NCBI GenBank assembly: GCA_958295785.1
Contig: OY282377.1
Span: 3,006,385 to 3,070,384, forward strand
Length of the DNA stretch: 64,000 nt
Direction: 5' to 3'
Source: an uncultured Latescibacterota bacterium
GTDB lineage: Bacteria; Latescibacterota; UBA2968
In this document: positions 34,524-43,539 of the stretch, one piece after another
Layout of the letters: the number at the start of each line of letters is the position of its first letter
Numbering within the stretch: position 1 is the first letter of the stretch
Translations under genes and position numbers: made by a program
The notes under the pieces: model-generated
Databases searched by the model: none
Seen by the model: the letters and a program-made list of their open reading frames with translations, nothing else
Told to the model about the DNA's origin: nothing

Positions 34524-35363
34524 GTGAGTATGGAATTAGATGGTCGAGTCGCACTCATAACAGGTGCGGCGCGAGGGATTGGCGCGGCGATAGCAGAGCA
34601 CCTATCAGACGCGGGCGCGAGGGTTGCCATTGCGGATTTGGATGGTCAGGCCGCGAAAGAAACCACGGGGACGCTCGCAACGCAGGCAATCGGTTTGTCC
34701 GCCGATGCGTCTGATGAAAGCGCGATGTGCTCGGCGGCAGATCGGGTTGTCGCAGAACTCGGCGCGCTCGATATTTTGGTCAACAACGCGGGCATTGGCG
34801 GGCCGGATACCAACGCGGCCAAGGCATCTTTGGAAATCCCGCTGACGGAATTATCCGCCGAGGACTGGGACGCGCAGTTGCGTACCAATCTCCGCACGGT
34901 CTTCGCGTCTTCCAAAGCGGTCATTCCGCATCTCGGGCGCGGATCCAGCATCGTCAACATCGCCTCTATCGCCGCGCTGATGCCCAGCGTTTCGATGCCG
35001 GCTTACGGCGCGGCCAAAGCCGGAGTGATTCACTTGACCCGAACCCTGGCGCGGCAACTGGCAGGGCGCGGGATCAGGGTCAACGCGATCTGCCCCGGCT
35101 ACCTTTGGACGCGCGCATGGAAAATGATCGCGTCTCAAATCCAAGCGACCAACCCGGCGTACAAGGGGTTCACTGCCCGGCAAATTTTCGACGACGTGAT
35201 CCGCAACAGCGTGCCTTTGGGCAGCGAACAAACCCCCGATGACGTGGGGCACATGGTCGTTTTTTTGTGCAGCGATAAGGGAAAAAACATCACGGGCCAA
35301 GCCCTGACCATTGATGGCGGCGCGACATTGGGCGGGCGAAAGCAGGGGAGAAGCAGGGGTTAG
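34524..35363 (+). CDS. SDR-family NAD(P)-dependent oxidoreductase
   Basis: 279 residues; GTG start at 34524 with GAGG 7 bases upstream, an ATG two codons later is also possible. A classical short-chain dehydrogenase: ALITGAARGIGAAIAEHL (TGxxxGxG), DILVNNAGIGGPD (NNAG), SIVNIASIAALMPSVSMPAY (catalytic Ser) with YGAAKAG (YxxxK). It ends with the family's GQALTIDGGATLGG. The substrate is unknown. It follows nagA on the same strand after a repeat. Confidence 0.92.
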   Translation: MSMELDGRVALITGAARGIGAAIAEHLSDAGARVAIADLDGQAAKETTGTLATQAIGLSADASDESAMCSAADRVVAELGALDILVNNAGIGGPDTNAAKASLEIPLTELSAEDWDAQLRTNLRTVFASSKAVIPHLGRGSSIVNIASIAALMPSVSMPAYGAAKAGVIHLTRTLARQLAGRGIRVNAICPGYLWTRAWKMIASQIQATNPAYKGFTARQIFDDVIRNSVPLGSEQTPDDVGHMVVFLCSDKGKNITGQALTIDGGATLGGRKQGRSRG

Positions 35364-35390
35364 TGATCAGTCCCCGTCCATCCCCTGTGT

Positions 35391-35417
35391 GTAGGGGCGA
35401 TGCCCCCGTGCTCGCCC
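35391..35417. repeat. dispersed palindromic repeat copy
   Basis: GTAGGGGCGATGCCCCCGTG followed by CTCGCCC, plus orientation, between the SDR gene and the DUF3500 gene. Confidence 0.85.
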
Positions 35418-35495
35418 GTCAGGTGTGTTATTTGTTCCAATAATGTTTTGCACGCAAACGATATTTTTCGATTCTTTTTCAAAAGGAGATAGAAC

Positions 35496-36476
35496 ATGAA
35501 TCTCGAAGAACGCCATACCCAAATTGACACGGCCAAGCGCATGGCCGATGCGGCCACGGCATTTTTGGCCTCTTTGCGGCCCGATCAGGCGGCGATGGCG
35601 CAATTGGCTTTTGACGATGAGAATGCGCGGCGAGACTGGCATTATATTCCCCGCGACCGATTGGGCCTCGCGCTCAAAGACATGGAAGCCCATCAGCGCG
35701 ACAAGGCGTTTGCCCTGCTCGATACGGGATTGAGCGAACAGGCACGCGCCAGAGTTAGCACGATCATCAGTTTGGAACCGATCCTCGCCGAAGTCGAAGG
35801 CCCCAGGCGGCGGTTCCCGCGCGATCCAGACCTGTATGATCTCGTCATCTTTGGCACCCCCGGCGGAGAGACGACGTGGAGTTGGCGTTTTGAAGGCCAT
35901 CACGTTTCGGTCAACTACACCATTGTCAACGGCACGCTCGTCGCGCCCACGCCGATTTTTTTGGGGTCCAATCCCGCACAGGTTCGGCACGGGGAGCACG
36001 AGGGTTTGCGCGCACTCAAAGAAGAAGAGGATTTGGCCCGCGACCTGCTCGCGTCGCTAGATGGGGAACAAAAGCGCGTGGCGATCGTCAGTTCCAAAGC
36101 CCCGGATGACATCCTCACCCGCAATGTGCCCCGCGTCAATGAGGAAGTTCAAATTGATGGCCTGCAACTCAAAGATATGACGGCTGCCCAACGCGAAGTC
36201 GTCACCGCGCTACTCGATGTGTATGTCACCCGCCTGCCCGACAGCATTGCCGAGGCCCAGCGCGCCAACCTCGTCTCGCTCGACACCGCGGCCTTTGCAT
36301 GGGCCGGCGGGGTTCAGCGCGGCGAAGGCCACTATTATCGCGTGCTCGGCGCCACCTTTCTCGCCGAATACGACTGCACCCAAAATCAGGCCAATCACAT
36401 CCACGCGGTGTGGCGCGACCTGACCAATGATTTTGGCGACGACATTCTCAAACAGCACTATCGAAAGAGTCATTAG
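35496..36476 (+). CDS. DUF3500 domain-containing protein
   Basis: 326 residues. MADAATAFLASLRPDQAAMA, then RRDWHYIPRDRLGLALKDM, YDLVIFGTPGGETTWSWRFE, GHHVSVNYTIVNG and FLGSNPAQVRHGEHEGLRAL are the characteristic blocks of DUF3500, and they appear in order over most of the length. The biochemical role of the family is not established. AAGGAG lies 9 bases upstream of the ATG. It stands alone between repeat-rich gaps. Confidence 0.9.
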   Translation: MNLEERHTQIDTAKRMADAATAFLASLRPDQAAMAQLAFDDENARRDWHYIPRDRLGLALKDMEAHQRDKAFALLDTGLSEQARARVSTIISLEPILAEVEGPRRRFPRDPDLYDLVIFGTPGGETTWSWRFEGHHVSVNYTIVNGTLVAPTPIFLGSNPAQVRHGEHEGLRALKEEEDLARDLLASLDGEQKRVAIVSSKAPDDILTRNVPRVNEEVQIDGLQLKDMTAAQREVVTALLDVYVTRLPDSIAEAQRANLVSLDTAAFAWAGGVQRGEGHYYRVLGATFLAEYDCTQNQANHIHAVWRDLTNDFGDDILKQHYRKSH

Positions 36477-36785
36477 GGGCAAGAGGCGAGATGGAAGTTT
36501 AGCCACAAAAAATACGAGCGGGGTACAACGAGCGACAGTCCGTTCAAAGGCACAAAAGGCGAGCGGTGTGTGTAGGGGCGATGCCAAAATGAAATTCGCG
36601 TTCACTACGTCAGCCATTTGACACAAAAGGTGAGCGGTGTGTAGGGGCGATGCCCCCGTGCTCGCCCAAAGATACAAGATGGAAGAGGCGAGAGGCGAGA
36701 TGTGAATTTTGCCACAGAAAGCACAGAAGACACAAAAGGGGCGGCCTTTTCCCCTCTTACTTCTTACGCCTTTGAGAGGTGATCT
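36477..36785. other. repeat-filled gap before the nucleotidyltransferase gene
   Basis: It carries a composite repeat (about 36498-36590) reading TTTAGCCACAAAA, ACGAGCGGGGTACAAC and GTTCAAAGGCACAAAAGGCG. It recurs at 37552-37640 after the next gene. A truncated palindrome (36572-36586) and a full one (36641-36667) follow. No gene is supported. Confidence 0.65.
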
Positions 36786-37481
36786 ATGCAAGCCGTTGTG
36801 CTATTGGCTGGCAAGGGAACGCGGATGGCAAAGGATTATGAAGGGCCGAAGCACTTGTTGCCAGTCGCTGGGAAGCCCATTGTGGAGCATGTGCTGGATC
36901 GGTTGCCGCGTGAGGTGCGCGAACTGATATTTATTGTGGGCGGACCACATGAGGAGGCGATTCGTCGGCACTTTTCCGATGGCACATACCGGGGACGGCG
37001 CATCGCGTTTCTCGTGCAAGAAAAACCGTTGGGTTTGGCCCATGCCTTTCGGGTGGCGGTGCCTGTGATTACCGGGCGATGGTTGGGGATGGTCGGCGAT
37101 GATATCTTCGGCCCGCGCAGCCTTCGAGCTCTCGTGCAACAACGGGATTTGGCTGTGGGCGGTTCAAGGGTGGCGCGTCCGCAAAATTTTGGGGTTTTGG
37201 TGACAGATGACGACGGCTTTCTCGTGCGTTCTGTGGAAAAGCCCAAAGCGTTTGTTTCGGATTTGGTTTGGAACGGGGCGATGGTGATGGATACGGATTT
37301 CTTCGACATGGAGATGGTGCCATCGGCGCGCGGCGAATACGAGGTGCCCGATATGTGGATGAAGTTGATTGCGGCAGGTCGAAAAATTGAGGTGATCAAA
37401 GCCGATTATTGGTTGCCGATCAACGACAAGGCGCAACTCGAGGTCGCGGAGAAGTTTCTCGGTTCGCCGCAAGACGGATAG
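36786..37481 (+). CDS. nucleotidyltransferase (sugar-phosphate nucleotidylyltransferase-like)
   Basis: 231 residues: AVVLLAGKGTRMAKDYEGPK is the GxGxRM...PK signature of NTP-sugar transferases, followed by HLLPVAGKPIVEHVLDRLP, LGMVGDDIFGPRSL (metal Asp) and FLVRSVEKPKAFVSDLVWNG. Such enzymes join NTP and a sugar-1-phosphate into an NDP-sugar; the length is that of a stand-alone catalytic domain without the hexapeptide-repeat tail of GlmU. Flanking repeat copies on both sides are nearly identical in direction. Confidence 0.9.
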   Translation: MQAVVLLAGKGTRMAKDYEGPKHLLPVAGKPIVEHVLDRLPREVRELIFIVGGPHEEAIRRHFSDGTYRGRRIAFLVQEKPLGLAHAFRVAVPVITGRWLGMVGDDIFGPRSLRALVQQRDLAVGGSRVARPQNFGVLVTDDDGFLVRSVEKPKAFVSDLVWNGAMVMDTDFFDMEMVPSARGEYEVPDMWMKLIAAGRKIEVIKADYWLPINDKAQLEVAEKFLGSPQDG

Positions 37482-37888
37482 ACGACCTCACCCAACTTAA
37501 AAATCAGTGGGCAATGGTCAGTCCCCATCCATCCCAAAAAGCGAGAGGGAGTTTAGCCACAAAAGGCACGAGCGGAGTACAACTGGCGATAGCCCGTTCA
37601 AAGGCACAAAAGGCGCATGTGTAGGGGCGATGCCCCCGTGCTCGCCCAAAGATACAAGAAGCGATTTTTGGCTTTCAACGATCAGTTCCGGCCATCTGCC
37701 CCAAGGCGATGCCCGTACTGATCGGCTAATCCCCGAACCCCGATAGCATCTCGCTGACCGCTAATCGCTGGTTGCTGGTTGCGGATGAACTGGCCTGAGC
37801 AAATGGGGTACAACGGACTGCCTCTCAAAGTTGTACTCTCGTTTCGCTTGGCGGTCACTGTGCGAATCCACATTGAAAGGAGTCACCC
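37482..37888. other. repeat-filled gap after the nucleotidyltransferase gene
   Basis: It contains the second copy of the composite repeat (37552-37640), a palindrome (37621-37647) and the GCTGACCGCTAATCGCTGG filler also seen near 30610 and 40447. AAAGGAG precedes the hydrolase start at 37889. No coding sequence is supported. Confidence 0.6.
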
Positions 37889-38644
37889 ATGCAACGCATT
37901 TACAAATCCGCGCCGCAAGGCGAACTGACCCTCCACATTTTTCAACCCGACACCGATGAGCAGACCGCTGCGATTGTCTTCTTTTTTGGCGGCGGCTGGA
38001 CCGGGGGCAATCCGCAACAGTTTTTTCCGCATTGCGAATACCTCGCCGCGCGCGGGATGCTCGCGGCCTCGGCGGAATACCGCATCAAAAGCAAACACGG
38101 CACCTCGCCTTATGAATGCGTGGAAGATGGCAAATCGGCGGTGCGTTGGCTGCGAGCGCACGCGGATGAACTCAATATTGACCCCAATCGCATCGCCTCG
38201 GGCGGCGGGTCCGCTGGCGGTCATGTCGGCGCGTGTACAGGCACTGTTCTCGGCTTGGATGCGGCCGATGAAGATGGGACTGTCTCTTCCCGGCCCAATG
38301 CGATGGTGCTGTTTAACCCGGTTGTTGACGTGGTCGCGCTCGAGCGCCTCGCGGACCGTTTTAGGTCTCCCCGGGAAATTTCGCCTTTTCACCACGTCCG
38401 TCCCAATCTGCCGCCCACCATCATCTTTCACGGCACGCACGATAACACCGTCCCTTTTGAACAGGCCGAACGCTTCACCAAAGCCATGCGCGAAGCGGGC
38501 AATATCTGTGATCTTTGCGCGTACGAAGGCAGGAGCCATGGCTTTTTCAATTATGGCCGCGGCGATGGCGCAGATTGCGATCAAACCGTCGCGCAGATGG
38601 ATGACTTTTTGGTGCAACTCGGATTCTTGGAGCCAAAATCGTAA
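37889..38644 (+). CDS. alpha/beta-hydrolase fold esterase/lipase-like protein
   Basis: 251 residues; AAAGGAG upstream. The oxyanion-hole motif is FFFGGGWTGG (HGGG variant), the nucleophile motif is SGGGSAGGHVG (G-G-S-A-G-G, Ser), and the tail holds FHGTHDNTVPFEQAE (Asp) and RSHGFFNYG (His). It resembles the acetyl-esterase/hormone-sensitive-lipase group. A plausible role is deacylation of sugars or small esters in the cytoplasm, since no signal peptide is present. The sthA start lies 10 bases after its stop. Confidence 0.88.
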   Translation: MQRIYKSAPQGELTLHIFQPDTDEQTAAIVFFFGGGWTGGNPQQFFPHCEYLAARGMLAASAEYRIKSKHGTSPYECVEDGKSAVRWLRAHADELNIDPNRIASGGGSAGGHVGACTGTVLGLDAADEDGTVSSRPNAMVLFNPVVDVVALERLADRFRSPREISPFHHVRPNLPPTIIFHGTHDNTVPFEQAERFTKAMREAGNICDLCAYEGRSHGFFNYGRGDGADCDQTVAQMDDFLVQLGFLEPKS

Positions 38645-38654
38645 GCGGTGAGAT

Positions 38655-40025
38655 ATGACCTTCGACTACGACATCCTCGTCATTGGCACCGGGCCGGGCG
38701 GCGAAGGTGCGGCGATGAAATCCGTCAAAGAGGGCAAGCGCGTTGCCGTTATCGACAATTTCACCAGCGTGGGCGGCAACAGCACGCACAGGGGCACGAT
38801 TCCGAGCAAGGCCCTGCGCCACTATGTCCAGCAACTGATCGACAACAATACCCACCGCACGACGCGCTTTCCCGACTTGCTCGACCGCGCCGCGGCCCTC
38901 ATCGGGCATCAGGTTGACCTTCGCACGGGTTATTACGAGCGCAACGAGGTCGATATTATCCTGGGCCGGGCGTCCTTTGTCGATGCACACACGCTTGAGG
39001 TCGCGCTGCTCAACGGCGGGGTTGAACGCTATTCGGCGCGGGGATTTGTTATAGCGACGGGGTCTCGGCCCTATCACCCGCCCGATATCGATTTTTTCCA
39101 TCCGCGCATCCGCGACAGCGATTCCATCCTCAATCTCGAAGAAACGCCGCGCAGCATCACCATTTACGGCGCGGGGGTGATCGGCTGCGAATACGCATCG
39201 ATCTTTCGCGGGTTGCGGATCAAAGTCAACCTCATCAACAGCCGCAGCCAGTTGCTCTCGTATCTCGACGACGAAATTATCGACGCGGTCAGTTATCACC
39301 TCAGCCAAAACGGGGTACACATTCGGCACAGCGAAGAATACGACCGCGTGGAAGCCAATGACAAAGAAGTGCGCGTCTATCTCCAATCCAACAAGCAAAT
39401 CGTCAGCGACATTCTCCTTTGGGCGCAAGGCCGCACGGGCAATTCAGACCACATGGGATTGGAAAACGTCGGGATTGAAACCGATAAACGCGGCTCCATT
39501 CTCATCAACGACGCGTACCAAACAACGACCCAACCCCACATCTATGCGGTCGGCGATGTGGTTGGGTTTCCCAGTTTGGCGAGCGCGGCTTACGACCAAG
39601 GCCGGTTTGCCGCCACCCACCTCATCTTTGGCGAATGCGAACAGCAACTCGTCGAAGACATTCCCACGGGCATTTACACCATTCCCGAAATCAGTTCCAT
39701 CGGGTTCACGGAAAAAGAACTGACCGCAGAGAAAGTCCCCTATGAGGCGGGCCACGCGTACTTTCGCCATATCGCGCGGGCACAAGTGACGGGGCGACTC
39801 ACCGGCATGCTCAAAATTCTCTTTCACCGCGAGACCTTTGAAATTTTGGGCATTCACTGTTTCGGGTCGCAGGCCTCTGAAATCATCCACATTGGGCAGG
39901 CGATTATGGCGCAAAAAGGCGCGGCCAATACCCTGATGTACTTCATCAACACCACGTTTAACTATCCCACTATGGCCGAAGCCTACCGCGTTGCCGCGCT
40001 CAATGGGTTTAACAGGGTGAAATAG
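38655..40025 (+). CDS. sthA: soluble pyridine nucleotide transhydrogenase
   Basis: 456 residues, closely following the Escherichia coli SthA pattern: [78 protein letters not shown] and [20 protein letters not shown]. It is a flavoprotein that exchanges hydride between NADPH and NAD in the cytoplasm. The redox-active region reads [13 protein letters not shown], without the two cysteines of the lipoamide-dehydrogenase relatives, as expected for a transhydrogenase (E. coli keeps one). It is joined to the hydrolase gene. Confidence 0.96.
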   Translation: MTFDYDILVIGTGPGGEGAAMKSVKEGKRVAVIDNFTSVGGNSTHRGTIPSKALRHYVQQLIDNNTHRTTRFPDLLDRAAALIGHQVDLRTGYYERNEVDIILGRASFVDAHTLEVALLNGGVERYSARGFVIATGSRPYHPPDIDFFHPRIRDSDSILNLEETPRSITIYGAGVIGCEYASIFRGLRIKVNLINSRSQLLSYLDDEIIDAVSYHLSQNGVHIRHSEEYDRVEANDKEVRVYLQSNKQIVSDILLWAQGRTGNSDHMGLENVGIETDKRGSILINDAYQTTTQPHIYAVGDVVGFPSLASAAYDQGRFAATHLIFGECEQQLVEDIPTGIYTIPEISSIGFTEKELTAEKVPYEAGHAYFRHIARAQVTGRLTGMLKILFHRETFEILGIHCFGSQASEIIHIGQAIMAQKGAANTLMYFINTTFNYPTMAEAYRVAALNGFNRVK

Positions 40026-40595
40026 AAGAGCAACCACAGATGACCACCGATAAACGCGGATGAAAGATGCAAAAATAAAAACGTAGGGGCGATGCCCCCG
40101 TGCTCGCCCGAAAAGGCAAGATGAAAGGCGGATCGCGGATTAAGCAGATTGCGCGGATTACACGGATGAAAGGCAAAAGGCGAAAATAAAAACGTAGGGG
40201 CGATGCCCCCGTGCTCGCCCGAAAAGGCAAGATGAAAGGCGGGAAGTGAGAGGTCATACCAATCCGATATAGAAATCTCGCATTTTGTAATCGGAAATGG
40301 AATGCCTATTCTGGTCGCAAAATACGGTCAAACAACTTTGTTCTCGAAAATGAACGACAATACAATGCGAAGTTAATTCATGCGATGGGGTATCAGATGC
40401 ACTCAGCCGCCCAAAGCGATGTATGGGCTTGCCGCTTGTTTTGTTAACTGCTGACCGCTTGGAACTGGATGGTCGTCTCACTTCTCACGCCTTTTTGACT
40501 GTTTGCACAATTTTTCCCCTTGCCCTATATTGTCGCCGTTTACGGGTGGGACTCGCCTGCCCGCGATTTTCGACTGTTTTCCTACGGAGAATTTC
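40026..40595. other. long intergenic gap with two tandem copies of a palindromic repeat unit
   Basis: Two direct copies of a unit (palindrome cores 40083-40109 and 40194-40220, 111 bases apart) read AAAATAAAAACGTAGGGGCG, then TGCCCCCGTGCTCGCCCG and AAAAGGCAAGATGAAAGGCG. Downstream, 40260-40480 is AT-richer with TACCAATCCGATATAGAAAT and the GCTGACCGCTTGG filler. No gene is supported. The promoter of the gene at 40596 is probably near 40500-40580. Confidence 0.65.
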
Positions 40596-41009
40596 ATGAA
40601 CGACCAGTTGCCACTCGACCAGATCAAAGTCGATCAAGACAACCTCTATCGAGAAGAATCCATTACGGATTTGCGCGTCGCCACCATTCGGCGGCTCATC
40701 CCGATCAAAGCCGATGGCACGGACGACCTCGGCCGTCCCGTCCAATACATCGGCTCCACGCAGATCATCTCCCAAATGGGGCCTTTGCCGATCTCCACGC
40801 CCATCGAAGCATCTTCTCTTCGGGAAGCTCTGGAAAAATTTCCCCAAGCCATCCAAGATGCCGTCGACCAGATGGTCGAAGAGGCAAAAGAATACCGCCG
40901 CCAAGAATCTTCCCGCCTCGTCGTTCCCGGCGCAATGCCCAGCGGTTTGCCCGGACAGGGCGGCCTTGCAGGTGGTGGCAGTCCACAGGGCGGGATCATT
41001 TCGAGTTGA
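40596..41009 (+). CDS. conserved hypothetical protein, small and proline/glycine-rich tail
   Basis: 137 residues from the ATG at 40596 (GGAG with 6-base spacing). It reads NDQLPLDQIKVDQDNLYREE, TDLRVATIRRLIPIKADGTD, STQIISQMGPLPISTPIEA and EALEKFPQAIQDAVDQMVEE, ending in a Gly/Pro/Gln-rich tail. I recall proteins of this kind annotated only as cytoplasmic or hypothetical in bacterial genomes. Two-strand/helix composition and charge suggest a soluble protein. A strong terminator follows at once, so it is a single-gene unit. Confidence 0.75.
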   Translation: MNDQLPLDQIKVDQDNLYREESITDLRVATIRRLIPIKADGTDDLGRPVQYIGSTQIISQMGPLPISTPIEASSLREALEKFPQAIQDAVDQMVEEAKEYRRQESSRLVVPGAMPSGLPGQGGLAGGGSPQGGIISS

Positions 41010-41022
41010 TTCATTGCAACAC

Positions 41023-41055
41023 AAAAGCCGCGAGAACACGCACTCGCGGCTTTTT
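41023..41055 (+). terminator. Rho-independent terminator
   Basis: AAAAGCCGCGAG and CTCGCGGCTTTTT form a 12-bp stem around an 8-base loop with a T tail, 14 bases after the stop at 41009. The right arm is also the left end of the duplicated segment described at 41046. Confidence 0.93.
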
Positions 41056-41111
41056 AGATAAGAGAGACCAAACGATATGATCGAGAAAACCATTGACGTT
41101 GCGACTTCAGA
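41046..41111 (+). repeat. left copy of a 66-bp direct repeat (false start of the hydrolase gene)
   Basis: It matches 41516-41580 with four or five differences: GCGGCTTTT, GATAAGAGAGA, CAAACGATATGAT and CGTTGCGACTTCAGA in order. The ATG at 41077 begins 20 codons (MIEKTIDVATSEGTENSDNG) that copy the start of the dienelactone-hydrolase-like gene and then hit a stop. The period is 469-470 bases. Confidence 0.93.
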
Positions 41112-41279
41112 GGGCACAGAGAATAGTGACAATGGGTAAGGTGAAGTCAGCGCAGTCTGCGGTCAACAAGCCGAATTGGGTGAATCGCACAATCTCGACA
41201 TTCTGCGGGCAAGTTTTTTGGGATTTGGGCGCAGGGTAGTAGAAGGTTTGTTGAGTTGTCAATAAATGGGGTGAAACGA

Positions 41280-41513
41280 ATGACAGGCACAAAGGAGACG
41301 CTCGATCACGAGGGGCGCATCTCGCGGCTTGAGGGCATCATTGAGGAAATCCGGGCGCGGTTGGCACGAATCGAAGCTGACTTGCGCGACATGAGGCGCG
41401 AACTGAGCGCGATGAATGAGCGGCTTCATCGTCTCGATGTGAAAATTTCCTCTCTGTGGGTTGGGGTTGTGATCATCATTGGCTTGTTGACCAAAATTGC
41501 CTTTTTTGACTGA
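41280..41513 (+). CDS. small coiled-coil protein with C-terminal membrane anchor, within an inserted segment
   Basis: 77 residues from the ATG at 41280 (GGGGTG 6 bases upstream). Residues 8-55 are a heptad-rich coiled coil (HEGRISRLEGIIEEIRARLA, RLHRLDVKISSL), followed by one membrane helix (WVGVVIIIGLLTKIAFF) and no tail. It is the shortest of three proteins with this plan in the window (also 14617 and 17251). It lies between the two copies of the 66-bp repeat, so it came with an insertion or duplication event. Confidence 0.75.
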   Translation: MTGTKETLDHEGRISRLEGIIEEIRARLARIEADLRDMRRELSAMNERLHRLDVKISSLWVGVVIIIGLLTKIAFFD

Positions 41514-41515
41514 AA

Positions 41516-41580
41516 GCGGCTTTTGGATAAGAGAGATCAAACGATATGATTGAGAAAACCATTGACGTTGCGACTTCAGA
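41516..41580 (+). repeat. right copy of the 66-bp direct repeat, overlapping the start of the hydrolase gene
   Basis: This copy provides the true upstream region and the first 12 codons of the gene at 41546. See the left copy at 41046. Differences include an indel of one T and C/T changes at two sites. Confidence 0.93.
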
Positions 41581-42313
41581 TGGCGCGATGCCCGCGTATG
41601 TCTTTCATCCAGAAGGCGGGGGGCCACATCCTACTGTGATTTTCTACTTCGACATTTTTGGCATTCGCGGCGAATTGAAAACCATGTGCCGCCGCTTGTG
41701 TCGCGCGGGGTATTACACTGTCCTTCCCTCCCTGTTTTACCGCATGGGCAATCCGTCTTATGATCCCCAAAAATTCATGAGCGGCAATCTCGCGCTCGAC
41801 AAAACAGACCCGTTGCATCCGATGAACCTCAACGCCAGCACGACCAATGCGATGGTCACTCAGGACACGGGGGCTTTGCTTCGGCATCTCGACAGCGAAG
41901 AACCCCGGGCCAATGCCCAACGGGTCGGTTCTATCGGCACATGCATGGGCGGTCGCCACGCGCTTTTTGCAGCCGCAACGTATCCCGACCAGGTTTTGGC
42001 CTTTGCCTCCATTCACGGGGGCAAACTCGTCACCGATGCCCCGGACTCGCCTCATCTCGCCATTCCCAAACTCAGGGCCGAGGGCTACTTTGGCTGGGCA
42101 GACCGAGACGCCGGCGCGACCGAAGAACACTTGCACCGTTACAAAACCGAACTGACCCGCTGCAAAGTCCCGCATCGCATTGATTTTATGTGCGGCGCGC
42201 TACACGGCTATTTTTTTCCCGAGCGTGCAACGCATTACAACAAAGATGCCGCCGAAAAATCGTGGGATGCAGTGCTCGCCTTATTTGCCCGCGCCCTCAA
42301 AAACTGCCCTTAG
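41546..42313 (+). CDS. dienelactone hydrolase family protein
   Basis: 255 residues. GTCMGGRHALFAA contains the Cys133 nucleophile (G-x-C-x-G of the DLH family), YFGWADRDAGAT gives the Asp and GALHGYFFPERA gives the His. Substrates of the family are dienelactones and other esters of carboxylic acids. The N-terminal sequence IEKTIDVATSDGAMPAYVFH is typical. The gene's 5' end is duplicated 470 bases upstream, with a small membrane-protein gene between the copies, so its native promoter may have been displaced. Confidence 0.9.
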   Translation: MIEKTIDVATSDGAMPAYVFHPEGGGPHPTVIFYFDIFGIRGELKTMCRRLCRAGYYTVLPSLFYRMGNPSYDPQKFMSGNLALDKTDPLHPMNLNASTTNAMVTQDTGALLRHLDSEEPRANAQRVGSIGTCMGGRHALFAAATYPDQVLAFASIHGGKLVTDAPDSPHLAIPKLRAEGYFGWADRDAGATEEHLHRYKTELTRCKVPHRIDFMCGALHGYFFPERATHYNKDAAEKSWDAVLALFARALKNCP

Positions 42314-42418
42314 AAGTTGTTTTAATATTATCGGGACCTACCCCCCTAATCCCCGTTAAATGATGAGACGCTTGCGATAGGTCGTCATAACTTAAATCCT
42401 CACTCTGCACTTTGCACG

Positions 42419-43207
42419 CTACGGCGTGCTCCTGCGACCACCGCCATCCATATAAATCGAACTGCCGAACACATAAGAACACGGTTCAGATGCCAAAAAA
42501 GCCACGACATTTGCGATCTCTTCGGGTTCGGCCATGCGCCCGGCGGGCACTGTTGCGCCCAAATCGTTGAGCACCGCTTCGACATCGCGGCCCTCGCGTT
42601 CTGCCCGCGCTTGTTGCTGTATGCGCGCACGTGAGGTATTGGTCAGCCCCGGGCAAACCGTGTTCACCAAAATGCCATCGCCAGACACCGCATCAGACAA
42701 CGCGCGCGTCACGTTCAAAATGGCGATATTGGCCGCGCCAGTCGGAATATTGCTCCGCGTGGGGCTCGTGCCCGCGCCGCCGGCAATATTGACAATGCGC
42801 CCCCAGCCATTTTCCCGCATCAGCGGAATCACGATCTGCGCCATCCGCAAATAACTGTACGTTTTCAACTGCAATGCCTCGCTGATCTGCGCGACATCCA
42901 AGTGCAAAATATCGGCATTGCGCGCGGCCCCCACATTGTTGATCAAAATATCCACACCGCCAAACGCGCCCACTGTCTCATTGACGACCGCGTCACAATT
43001 TTCTCGCCGCGTCAAATCCACGGCAACCGCATGCCCTTCGCCGCCGGCCGAGTTGATCTCGGCAACCACCGAATCCAATGTTGTTCGCGTACGCGCAGCA
43101 ATACACACGCGCACGCCTTCCCGCGCCAATGCCAAGGCGCAACACCGGCCAATGCCCTGACTTCCACCGGTCACAATGGCCCGTTTTCCTCGCAATCCCA
43201 AATTCAT
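42419..43207 (-). CDS. SDR-family oxidoreductase
   Basis: 262 residues from the ATG at 43207 (GGAGG, 6-base spacing; the frame opens at 43237). AIVTGGSQGIGRCCALAL (TGxxxGIG), ILINNVGAARNADI (NNxG), RIVNIAGGAGTSPTRSNIP with Ser-region replacement, and the C-terminal YVFGSSIYMDGGGRR. The usual YxxxK is replaced here by PTGAANIAILN, so catalysis by the standard Tyr is doubtful, or a divergent residue acts. It stands alone on the minus strand. Confidence 0.85.
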   Translation of the reverse strand: MNLGLRGKRAIVTGGSQGIGRCCALALAREGVRVCIAARTRTTLDSVVAEINSAGGEGHAVAVDLTRRENCDAVVNETVGAFGGVDILINNVGAARNADILHLDVAQISEALQLKTYSYLRMAQIVIPLMRENGWGRIVNIAGGAGTSPTRSNIPTGAANIAILNVTRALSDAVSGDGILVNTVCPGLTNTSRARIQQQARAEREGRDVEAVLNDLGATVPAGRMAEPEEIANVVAFLASEPCSYVFGSSIYMDGGGRRSTP

Positions 43208-43539
43208 TGATATCCTCCAAAGGACAAATAGACGCACAGGCGTAGCCTATAACGCAGCGCAACAAGTAACGCCACAATATCGGTTGTCAGCCCACCTCAC
43301 CAAAGGCGAGAAGCGAATCGTAGGGGCGCGGCCCCTGTGCCCGCCCGAATTGGCGAATCGACGGATCAAAGGCATTTATGAAGAAGTCCGTGGTTAGTCC
43401 CCGCTTATATGCCCTAAAATCACCGCGCACTTCATTGTACCCTGTCCGTCGATTCGCTTGTGTCTGTGTGTTTTGTCGTGTATTGTGGATACACAAAAGC
43501 CCCGGATTTCTCCGGGGCTTTTCGCGCTTATACCTGCGC
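43208..43539. other. gap with repeat copies and a terminator
   Basis: It holds a short GACGCACAGGCGTAGCCTAT repeat (43222-43265), a palindrome (43320-43347) and a perfect GC-rich hairpin (43496-43523). No gene is supported. Confidence 0.7.
43496..43523 (-). terminator. Rho-independent terminator of the phytanoyl-CoA dioxygenase-like gene
   Basis: AAAAGCCCCGGA and TCCGGGGCTTTT form a 12-bp perfect stem around a 4-base loop, 16 bases after the minus-strand stop at 43540. It works on either strand. Confidence 0.88.

Noticed and set aside
36210-36791. 193-codon minus frame across the repeat gap after the DUF3500 gene
   Set aside because: It reads through repeats and the opposite strand of DUF3500.
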